Positions 13,752 through 18,288 of a stretch of 18,288 nucleotides of DNA are shown here, piece after piece. Numbering within the stretch: position 1 is the first letter of the stretch; every line of letters begins with the position of its first letter. The stretch is from DASUPK01 sp046732465. Its GTDB lineage: Bacteria; Actinomycetota; Thermoleophilia; Solirubrobacterales; 70-9. The notes beneath the pieces were generated by a model. That model saw only the letters and a list, made by a program, of their open reading frames with translations. It made no database searches and was not told where the DNA came from. The stretch is from NCBI GenBank assembly GCA_046732465.1, contig JBKPND010000058.1, positions 1-18,288 of the forward strand, in the 5' to 3' direction. The translations under genes and the position numbers were made by a program.

Positions 13752-13815
13752 TTTCTTCCGCTTCCCCTTCTTCTTGGACTTCTTCTTCTTGGCGGCGGCG
13801 CAACCACAACATCCA
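13749..13815 (-). other. Orphan Lys-rich C-terminal tail
   Basis: A minus-strand frame reads GCCGCAAAKKKKSKKKGKRKK and ends in TAG at 13751-13749. It looks like the Lys-rich tail of an exported protein, as at 4470-4544. No start codon or domain precedes it: the 5' side runs into the promoter of the carboxylase gene on the other strand. It is probably a gene remnant; a chance purine run is the alternative. Confidence 0.35.
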
Positions 13816-13844
13816 GCTACGGGCGTTCGGCCGGGCCTCCTCCC

Positions 13845-13850
13845 TAGAAT
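13845..13850 (+). promoter_or_regulatory. -10 hexamer of the carboxylase beta gene
   Basis: TAGAAT, close to the TATAAT consensus, ends 9 nt before GTG 13860. No SD is visible, so the mRNA is leaderless or nearly so. I see no good -35. Confidence 0.45.
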
Positions 13851-13859
13851 CGCCCGCCA

Positions 13860-15428
13860 GTGCGAGAGAAAAACCCGGTCACCCACGAGGAGAAGCTCGC
13901 CTACCTCCGCGAGCTGCGCGAGGAGGCGGTCCACGCCGGCTCCGAGGAGGCCGTCCAGAAGCAGCACGACAAGGGCAAGCTCACCGCGAGGGAGCGGATC
14001 GAGAAGCTGCTCGACCCCGGCTCCTTCGAGGAGCTCGACACCTTCGTCCGCCACCGCACCTACGAGTTCGAGATGCAGAAGCGCCGCCCCTACGGCGACG
14101 CGGTGGTGACCGGCTACGGCACCATCGACGGTCGCACGGTCTTCGTCTTCTCGCAGGACTTCACCGTCTTCGGCGGCTCGCTCGGCGAGGTGATGGCCGA
14201 GAAGATGGTCAAGGTCATGGACCTCGCCGCCAAGGTCGGGGCTCCGGTGATCGGCATCAACGACTCCGGTGGAGCGCGCATCCAGGAGGGTGTCGTCTCG
14301 CTCGGGGCCTACGGCGACGTCTTCGTCCGGAACGTGCAGTGCTCGGGCGTGATCCCGCAGATCAGCCTGATCATGGGCCCCTGCGCGGGCGGCGCGGTGT
14401 ACTCGCCGGCGATGACCGACTTCATCTTCATGGTGAAGGGGACCTCGCACATGTTCATCACCGGCCCCGAGGTGATCAAGACCGTGACGGGCGAGGAGGT
14501 GGAGTTCGAGGAGCTCGGCGGGGCGATGAGCCACAACACCAAGTCGGGCGTGGCCCACTTCGCGGCCGACGACGAGGAACAGTGCCTCGAGGACGTCCGC
14601 TACCTGATGAGCTTCCTGCCGCTCAACAACCTCGAGCTGCCGCCCCGCGTCGAACCCACCGACGACCCCGACCGCGAGGACCCGGAGCTCGACACGATCG
14701 TCCCGGACGACCCTCAGAAGCCGTACGACATGCGCGACGTGATCGCGCGGATCGTCGACGACGGTGAGTTCTTCGAGGTCCACGAGCACTTCGCGCAGAA
14801 CATCGTGGTCGGCTTCTCCCGCCTCGACGGGCACCCGATCGGCGTGGTGGGCAACCAGCCCAAGCACCTCGCCGGCGTGCTCGACATCAACTCATCCGAG
14901 AAGGCGGCCCGCTTCGTCCGCACCTGCGACGCCTTCAACGTCCCGCTCCTCACCTTCACCGACGTCCCCGGCTTCCTGCCTGGCACCTCGCAGGAGTGGG
15001 GCGGGATCATCCGCCACGGCGCGAAGCTCCTCTACGCCTTCACCGAAGCGACCGTCCCCAAGCTGACCGTCGTCACCCGCAAGGCCTACGGCGGCGCGTA
15101 CGACGTCATGAACTCGAAGCACATGCTGGCCGACTTCAACTTCGCCTGGCCGACGGCGGAGGTGGCGGTGATGGGGCCGGAGGGCGCGGTCAACATCATC
15201 TACCGCCGCGACCTGCAGAAGTCGCCGACGCCCGACGAGCGCCGCTCCAAGCTGATCGACGACTACAAGGCCCACTTCGCCAACCCGTACTCGGCGGCCG
15301 AGCGCGGCTACATCGACGACGTGATCGCGCCGCACACGACGCGTCCCAAGCTGATCCGCGCCCTGCGCACCCTGCAGACCAAGCGGGTCGAGGGCCCGAA
15401 GCGCAAGCACGGCAACATCCCGCTTTAA
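13860..15428 (+). CDS. pccB: Acyl-CoA carboxylase beta subunit (propionyl-CoA carboxylase type)
   Basis: The protein has 522 residues from GTG 13860, the normal length. It carries the carboxyltransferase activity that moves CO2 from biotin to the acyl-CoA, giving methylmalonyl-CoA if propionyl-CoA is used. The N-terminal helix region includes HDKGKLTARERIEKLLDPGS. The first crotonase-like domain has the oxyanion-hole motif SGGARIQEGV (136-145) and MGPCAGGAVYSPAMTDF; the second has DVPGFLPGTSQEWGGIIRHG and KAYGGAYDVM with Asp415. Asp at this place marks propionyl-CoA-preferring subunits (Asp422 in Streptomyces coelicolor PccB, against Ile in the acetyl-CoA type), so the name is a reasonable but not certain choice. 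The biotin carboxylase/carrier alpha subunit is not in the window. A possible epsilon subunit lies downstream at 17224. The stop codon falls inside the first of two 23-bp tandem repeats. Confidence 0.92.
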   Translation: MREKNPVTHEEKLAYLRELREEAVHAGSEEAVQKQHDKGKLTARERIEKLLDPGSFEELDTFVRHRTYEFEMQKRRPYGDAVVTGYGTIDGRTVFVFSQDFTVFGGSLGEVMAEKMVKVMDLAAKVGAPVIGINDSGGARIQEGVVSLGAYGDVFVRNVQCSGVIPQISLIMGPCAGGAVYSPAMTDFIFMVKGTSHMFITGPEVIKTVTGEEVEFEELGGAMSHNTKSGVAHFAADDEEQCLEDVRYLMSFLPLNNLELPPRVEPTDDPDREDPELDTIVPDDPQKPYDMRDVIARIVDDGEFFEVHEHFAQNIVVGFSRLDGHPIGVVGNQPKHLAGVLDINSSEKAARFVRTCDAFNVPLLTFTDVPGFLPGTSQEWGGIIRHGAKLLYAFTEATVPKLTVVTRKAYGGAYDVMNSKHMLADFNFAWPTAEVAVMGPEGAVNIIYRRDLQKSPTPDERRSKLIDDYKAHFANPYSAAERGYIDDVIAPHTTRPKLIRALRTLQTKRVEGPKRKHGNIPL

Positions 15429-15470
15429 CTCAGTTCCGGTTCCCGCCTTAACACAGTTCCGGTTTCCGCC
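15425..15470. repeat. Two tandem 23-bp direct repeats over the pccB stop codon
   Basis: Units 15425-15447 and 15448-15470 match at 21 of 23 positions; both contain CAGTTCCGGTT. The pccB TAA (15426-15428) lies in the first unit. A C-to-T difference in the second unit creates GGTTTC, the -35 half of the predicted stress promoter. Confidence 0.8.
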
Positions 15471-15486
15471 CGCGGCCACCGGGTAC
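15461..15486 (+). promoter_or_regulatory. SigB/SigF-type stress promoter for the LEA/holin operon
   Basis: GGTTTC (15461-15466), 14 nt and GGGTAC (15481-15486) fit the GTTT...GGGTA(T/C) consensus of general-stress sigma factors (B. subtilis SigB, actinobacterial SigF). Transcription would begin near 15493, leaving a leader of about 167 nt before ATG 15660. No anti-sigma or sigma gene of that class lies in the window. Confidence 0.5.
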
Positions 15487-15503
15487 CAAAAGCAAGAGTC
15501 GGG

Positions 15504-15526
15504 GAGTGTCGCTGGAAGCGACGCTC
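15504..15526 (+). terminator. Strong 10-bp stem-loop after pccB (terminator or leader hairpin)
   Basis: GAGTGTCGCT and AGCGACGCTC pair over 10 bp (one G-T pair) around a 3-nt loop, GGA. It can end pccB transcripts. If the stress promoter at 15461-15486 is real, it would be the first hairpin of the operon's leader. Confidence 0.5.
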
Positions 15527-15539
15527 GCCCTCTCTGGAT

Positions 15540-15610
15540 AGCGGGACTCAGGGACTTCAATCAGGAGTCACTCCCGGAATGGACGACCGGGAGGTCGATC
15601 AGGCCCCGCT
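15540..15610 (+). other. Potentially structured 5' leader of the LEA/holin operon
   Basis: Complementary arms are nested: AGCGG (15540-15544) with CCGCT (15606-15610) outside, GACTC (15545-15549) with GAGTC (15565-15569), and CTCCCGG (15571-15577) with CCGGGAG (15587-15593) inside. This could form a three-way junction ending about 50 nt before the start codon. I match it to no known riboswitch class. The short outer stem may be chance. Confidence 0.35.
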
Positions 15611-15659
15611 GACTCATGCGCGGATGCTTCCTCCTGGACTAATCAGCTAGGAGATCAAG

Positions 15660-16229
15660 ATGGAAGCATCTCAACGACCGGACCAGGAGACGGGTCAGGC
15701 ACAGCAGGTCGCGGACCAGGCCCGTGAGAAGGTCGGCGAGGCGACGGATCAGGCGAAGGAGACCGCCCACAACGTCGCATCGCAGGCCCAGAATCGAATC
15801 CGCGAACAGGTGGACCAGCGCTCCACCGAGGTCGGCGAGCGCGTGGGCAACACCGCCCAGGACATCCGCTCCGTCGGCGAGGAGCTTCACAACCAGGGCA
15901 AGGAGGGGCCGGCGAAGGTCGCGGACCAGGCGGCCGACCGGATCGAGCGCGCGGGCAGCTACCTGCGGGATTCCGATTCCGACCGGATCCTCAACGACAT
16001 CGAGGACTTCGGCCGCCAGCGCCCATGGGCGGTGCTTGCCGGAGCGGTCGTCGTCGGTGTCGCCGCGGCGCGGTTCCTCAAGGCATCGAGCCGGCGGCGC
16101 TACTCCGGCCGGCAGCGGACCGACCTCCTTCAGGGTGGCGGCCACCAGCTCTCGGCACCGCAGACTCCGGCGAGGGAGACAGTGAACGCCCCGTCGACTC
16201 CGGAGACGGCGCCCGTCGGGGCCCGGTGA
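15660..16229 (+). CDS. LEA-like helical protein with C-terminal-half membrane anchor
   Basis: The protein has 189 residues, preceded by SD AGGAG (8 nt spacing). Residues 10-75 are polar, Gln/Ala/Glu/Lys-rich and near-periodic (QAQQVADQAREKVGEATDQA then KETAHNVASQAQNRIREQVD), resembling the 11-residue repeats of group 3 LEA proteins, which fold as amphipathic helices on drying or on membranes. Residues 122-140 (PWAVLAGAVVVGVAAARFLK) form one transmembrane helix followed by Arg residues (SSRRR), as in ElaB/YqjD/DUF883-type membrane-anchored proteins. A disordered Pro/Ser tail follows. There is no signal peptide, so the helical part is probably cytoplasmic. It is first in a tight three-gene operon with a holin-like protein (4-bp gap) and a DUF3618 protein, behind a putative stress promoter. 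The inferred role is membrane or nucleoid protection in stress. Confidence 0.75.
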   Translation: MEASQRPDQETGQAQQVADQAREKVGEATDQAKETAHNVASQAQNRIREQVDQRSTEVGERVGNTAQDIRSVGEELHNQGKEGPAKVADQAADRIERAGSYLRDSDSDRILNDIEDFGRQRPWAVLAGAVVVGVAAARFLKASSRRRYSGRQRTDLLQGGGHQLSAPQTPARETVNAPSTPETAPVGAR

Positions 16230-16233
16230 TCGC

Positions 16234-16638
16234 ATGGCCCAGACGAATGGCGAGAGCACTGGCGAGCTCCTGAAGCAGTTCTCCCAGGACGCCACCACGC
16301 TCATACGCAAGGAGGTGGAGCTCGCCAAGGCGGAGCTCACCGAGAAGGGAAAACAAGCAGGAAAGGGAGCGGGGATGTTCGGCGGCGCGGGGCTCTTCGG
16401 CCTCGGCGCCTTCGGCGCGCTGACCGCGTTCCTGATCCTCGTCCTCGCAGAGGCGATGGACGCATGGATCGCAGCGCTGATCGTGACCGCCGTCTACGGC
16501 GCGGTCGCGGGCGTGCTGGCTCTCCAGGGCAAGCACAAGGTGGAGGAAGCCGCTCCGCCCCAACCGGAACAAACCGTCGAGACCTTGAAGGAGGACGTCG
16601 AATGGGCGAAGAGACAGCCCGAATCCGTGAGGAGATAG
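16234..16638 (+). CDS. Phage-holin-family (actinobacterial Holin_X/DUF1469-like) membrane protein
   Basis: The protein has 134 residues. The N-terminal amphipathic helix GELLKQFSQDATTLIRKEVE, continuing LAKAELTEKGKQAGKG (10-45), is the family hallmark. Two transmembrane helices follow at about 50-72 (GGAGLFGLGAFGALTAFLIL) and 77-97 (AWIAALIVTAVYGAVAGVLA). A short charged cytoplasmic tail follows (TLKEDVEWAKRQ). Despite the family name, chromosomal actinobacterial members are not part of prophages and there is no phage gene here; in many genomes they neighbour DUF3618 genes, as here. It begins 4 bp after the previous stop, and its 3' end overlaps the next gene by 37 bp, which argues for translational coupling. 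Function is unproven; a partner or membrane platform for the two LEA-like proteins is an inference. Confidence 0.85.
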   Translation: MAQTNGESTGELLKQFSQDATTLIRKEVELAKAELTEKGKQAGKGAGMFGGAGLFGLGAFGALTAFLILVLAEAMDAWIAALIVTAVYGAVAGVLALQGKHKVEEAAPPQPEQTVETLKEDVEWAKRQPESVRR

Positions 16639-17159
16639 AGGACACGCGTGACCGGATGAGCGACACCGTCGATCAGCTGGCTCACAAGGCCAACGTGCCG
16701 GGTCGTGTCAAGGAGTCGATCGCAGACAAGCGCGACCGGCTGAAGGAGCAGATGCAGGGCACGGGGTCGCGCATGAGCGATGCCACGCCGGACGCGTCTG
16801 ATGTCAAGCAGGGCGCCCGGCAGGCAGTCGGCGTGGCCGAGGAGAACCCGCTCGGGCTCGCCGTCGGCGGCGTGGCCGCTGGGTTCCTGATCGGGATGCT
16901 GATCCCCTCGACCCGGATCGAGGACGAGAAGATCGGGCCTATGGCCGATGACGTGAAGCAGCGAGCCGCGGAGACCGGCCAGGAGGCCCTTGAGCGCGGC
17001 AAGCAGGTGGCTCAGGACGCCGCGCAGGCGGCGACTGACTCGGCGCAGGACGCCGCTCAGAACGTCAAGGAGACGGCTCAGGAGAGCGGCCGCGAGCAGG
17101 CCGAGGAGTTCCGCGACTCTGGCGAGCAGCAGGCTCGGGGCGTCACCTCCTCGAGCTGA
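16602..17159 (+). CDS. DUF3618 family protein with LEA-like C-terminal repeats
   Basis: The protein has 185 residues from ATG 16602, chosen because GAAGGAGG lies 7 nt upstream and the DUF3618 motif starts at once: ETARIREEIEDTRDRMSDTV (4-23), DQLAHKANVPGRVKE. Residues 82-101 (NPLGLAVGGVAAGFLIGMLI) are a single transmembrane helix. The rest (115-178) is an Ala/Gln/Glu/Lys/Asp-rich repeat (GKQVAQDAAQAATDSAQDAA then QNVKETAQESGREQAEEF) of LEA type. The domain order is thus helix, membrane, helix. It overlaps the holin-like gene by 37 bp. DUF3618 has no established biochemical function. Its co-location with the other two membrane/helix proteins and the stress-type promoter suggests envelope stress or desiccation tolerance. 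Confidence 0.85.
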   Translation: MGEETARIREEIEDTRDRMSDTVDQLAHKANVPGRVKESIADKRDRLKEQMQGTGSRMSDATPDASDVKQGARQAVGVAEENPLGLAVGGVAAGFLIGMLIPSTRIEDEKIGPMADDVKQRAAETGQEALERGKQVAQDAAQAATDSAQDAAQNVKETAQESGREQAEEFRDSGEQQARGVTSSS

Positions 17160-17211
17160 CGACGTGAGTGCCGGCGGCCCGGATTCGGGTCGCCGGCGCC
17201 CCCGCCGCGCC

Positions 17212-17217
17212 TAGACT
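17212..17217 (+). promoter_or_regulatory. -10 hexamer of the small gene at 17224 (leaderless type)
   Basis: TAGACT ends 6 nt before GTG 17224 with no SD. This separates the gene transcriptionally from the stress operon ending at 17159. Confidence 0.45.
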
Positions 17218-17223
17218 GCGGCC

Positions 17224-17442
17224 GTGGCCCGAAACGGCAAGCAGCGCCCCCCGCGGCCGGAGATTCAGATTCAGAGTTCGGCGGCGTCTCCCGAGGAGGC
17301 CGCGGCCATCGCCGCGGGGCTCGAGCGCTTCCTCCGGGAGACGGCCCCGGCTCCGCAGGCGGCCCCTCGGAGCCGCTGGCAGGAGGCGGCCCTGCGGGAA
17401 GGAGTCTCCGTGCGCGGCCAGCTGGCGGGGGGCTGGGGCTAG
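17224..17442 (+). CDS. Small protein, possible acyl-CoA carboxylase epsilon subunit
   Basis: The protein has 72 residues from GTG 17224. It reads as a Lys/Arg/Pro-rich start, a strand-like PEIQIQSSAASPEEAAAIAA leading into the helix GLERFLRETAP, a Pro/Ala linker, and SRWQEAALREGVSVRGQLAG at the end. Epsilon subunits of actinobacterial acyl-CoA carboxylases are similarly small, begin with a strand followed by (T/S)xEExAAxxAxL and end with a Trp-bearing segment, so this is the best guess. Support also comes from pccB 1.8 kb upstream on the same strand, although the stress operon lies between. Similarity is short and low-complexity, so an unrelated small protein is possible. A -10-like hexamer directly before the start supports real expression. 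Confidence 0.5.
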   Translation: MARNGKQRPPRPEIQIQSSAASPEEAAAIAAGLERFLRETAPAPQAAPRSRWQEAALREGVSVRGQLAGGWG

Positions 17443-17450
17443 TGCCGGTA

Positions 17451-17461
17451 CGCAATTTGCG
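17451..17461. promoter_or_regulatory. CGCAA-N-TTGCG dyad, copy 3 (putative operator at dodecin promoter)
   Basis: CGCAATTTGCG is identical to the copy at 2066-2076. It ends 3 bp before the predicted -35 of the dodecin gene, so a bound regulator could contact RNA polymerase. Confidence 0.5.
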
Positions 17462-17464
17462 GGG

Positions 17465-17493
17465 TTGCCCTGCGCGTCCGATTCGAATAGAAC
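17465..17493 (+). promoter_or_regulatory. Promoter of the dodecin gene
   Basis: TTGCCC (17465-17470), a 17-nt spacer and TAGAAC (17488-17493) form a housekeeping-type promoter. The leader would be about 34 nt and carries the SD GAGGAGGG before GTG 17534. The same TTGCCC -35 is used before the secreted paralogue at 2773. Confidence 0.5.
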
Positions 17494-17533
17494 ACCGGCC
17501 ACAAACCCCATCGCGCTCGGAAGAGGAGGGCAC

Positions 17534-17743
17534 GTGGCCGTCGTAAAGATCATCGAGCTGGTCGGAAGCTCCAAGAAGTCTTCGGATGACGCGGCGCAGC
17601 AGGCGCTCAAGCAGGCGCAGGGCTCGCTGCGGAACATCCGGGCGGTCGACGTGGTCTCCACCGGACTGCGCGGCGAGAACCTCGACGAGTGGCGCGCGCA
17701 CGTGCGGGTCGCGTTCCTGGTCGAGGGCACAGACGTCGACTAG
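17534..17743 (+). CDS. Dodecin family flavin-binding protein
   Basis: The protein has 69 residues from GTG 17534, with the family-typical start AVVKIIELVGSSKKSSDDAA, helix QQALKQAQGSLRNIRAVDVV and strands GLRGENLDEWRAHVRVAFLV. Dodecins are hollow dodecamers that store and protect flavin or coenzyme A. The Trp that stacks on flavin in the archaeal and bacterial proteins is present in the DEWRAHVRV strand. SD GAGGAGGG precedes the start. It is monocistronic: its own promoter with a CGCAA-N-TTGCG dyad lies upstream and a 10-bp hairpin lies after the stop. Length and all secondary-structure blocks are normal. Confidence 0.9.
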   Translation: MAVVKIIELVGSSKKSSDDAAQQALKQAQGSLRNIRAVDVVSTGLRGENLDEWRAHVRVAFLVEGTDVD

Positions 17744-17760
17744 AGCTTGGGAGGAGAGGT

Positions 17761-17799
17761 GGCGGCGGGCGGACGCCTGCGAGGGCAAAGCCCGCCGCC
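17761..17799. terminator. Hairpin between dodecin and the facing gene, bidirectional terminator
   Basis: GGCGGCGGGC (17761-17770) and GCCCGCCGCC (17790-17799) form a perfect 10-bp stem with a 19-nt loop. It sits between two convergent stops (17743 and 17815). There is no T-tract. Confidence 0.6.
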
Positions 17800-17814
17800 G
17801 CTTGATCGACCCGG

Positions 17815-18288
17815 TCAGAGCGTGACGACGGGCGCCTCGACCTCTCCGCTCCGCCAGCGCTCGTAGACCGCGCGGCAGATCGCCAGGTCCTGGATCGCGA
17901 GGCCTGTCGAGTCGAAGAGCGTGATCTCGTCCGTGGCGGTGCGGCCCGGCGCGCCGTTGAGTACGTCGCCGAGCTGGGTGACGTCCTCGCGCCTGGCCAG
18001 CCCGGCGTCGACCGCGTTGGCGAGCTCGCCACCGGCGCTCGCCTGCTCCCACTCGTCGCAGAAGAGGCGGCAGCGCTCGATCGCCGCCAGGTCGACCTCC
18101 TGCTTGCCGTGGGCATCGGCGCCGAGCACGGCGTAGTGCTGGCCCGCCCGGACGTCGGATTCGAGGACCACCAGCTCCTCACCGGGGGTCACCGTGACCA
18201 CGACGTCCTGGGCCGCGGCCTCGGCGCGGTCGCCGGCCCGCCAGCCGAGCTCGTCCGCGAGCGCCTCGGCGGGATCGACCCGCGGATC
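17815..18288 (-). CDS. Ornithine cyclodeaminase/mu-crystallin family protein, N-terminus outside window
   Basis: The last 157 residues of a minus-strand gene enter from the right edge in frame and stop at TGA (17817-17815). The reading begins DPRVDPAEALADELGWRAGD, then VVVTVTPGEELVV, which is the end of the Rossmann-type NAD(P) domain. ADAHGKQEVDLAAI, LFCDEWEQASAGGELANAVD and the C-terminal ITLFDSTGLAIQDLAICRAV are strongly conserved in this family. Members include ornithine cyclodeaminase, alanine dehydrogenase (archaeal type) and ketimine reductases, and the visible part does not discriminate between them. The N-terminal substrate-binding half is missing from the window, so the true start is beyond 18288. 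Confidence 0.88.
   Translation of the reverse strand, partial: DPRVDPAEALADELGWRAGDRAEAAAQDVVVTVTPGEELVVLESDVRAGQHYAVLGADAHGKQEVDLAAIERCRLFCDEWEQASAGGELANAVDAGLARREDVTQLGDVLNGAPGRTATDEITLFDSTGLAIQDLAICRAVYERWRSGEVEAPVVTL

Noticed and set aside
13816..14867. Long minus-strand open frame over the first half of pccB
   Set aside because: It is His/Val/Glu/Leu-rich antisense of a certain carboxylase gene, typical of high-GC shadow frames. Only its Lys-rich end, outside pccB, was kept as a separate observation.
16234..16638. Holin-family gene as a sign of a prophage
   Set aside because: No integrase, terminase, capsid or lysin gene is nearby, and the chromosomal actinobacterial holin-like family commonly accompanies DUF3618 genes.

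Overview
The window is GC-rich DNA (codon third positions mostly G or C) with no rRNA, tRNA, CRISPR array or insertion sequence. Gene content points to a soil-type actinomycete: a methylmalonyl-CoA mutase large chain, a propionyl-CoA-carboxylase-type beta subunit with a possible epsilon subunit, a DUF3618 protein, an actinobacterial holin-like protein and dodecin. Several exported proteins with Lys-rich or Gly/Asn/Thr-rich tails resemble those common in Thermoleophilia (Solirubrobacterales). The class assignment is inference from style, not from a marker gene.

Layout. Left end (1-3330): a partial exported protein and a sigma factor fused to a zinc-finger/transmembrane segment, both on the minus strand. 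Facing them are two tandem, clearly paralogous secreted proteins on the plus strand. Positions 3381-4544: a UDP-glucuronate decarboxylase followed by the decayed 3' end of a calcium-repeat/Lys-tail secreted protein. Positions 4569-6370: a VOC/glyoxalase-fold protein divergent from a MarR regulator across an AT-rich control region, then an isocitrate lyase/PEP mutase superfamily enzyme. Positions 6375-9726: an exported protein, an SDR, a non-hydrolysing UDP-GlcNAc 2-epimerase and a probable START/SRPBCC-like protein. Positions 9750-12459: the mutase large chain and an FkbM methyltransferase. Positions 12532-13738: a broken secreted-protein gene and an NTF2/SnoaL-like protein, both minus. Positions 13860-17442: the carboxylase beta subunit, a three-gene membrane-stress operon and the possible epsilon subunit. 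Right end: dodecin and the C-terminal part of an ornithine-cyclodeaminase-family protein.

How genes may work together. The carboxylase and mutase fit a propionyl-CoA to methylmalonyl-CoA to succinyl-CoA route, although the cobalamin-binding chain, epimerase and biotin subunit are not here. UXS, the UDP-GlcNAc epimerase and FkbM suggest surface glycan work but are scattered. The 15660-17159 operon (two LEA-like membrane-anchored helical proteins around a holin-like protein) sits behind a sequence resembling a SigB/SigF stress promoter and is the best candidate for a coherent, poorly described system.

Regulatory features stand out. Many genes lack a Shine-Dalgarno sequence and instead carry a TAnnnT-like hexamer 6-9 nt before the start codon, the arrangement of leaderless mRNAs. 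A perfect dyad CGCAA-N-TTGCG occurs three times: twice between the sigma factor and the secreted pair, and once just upstream of the dodecin promoter.
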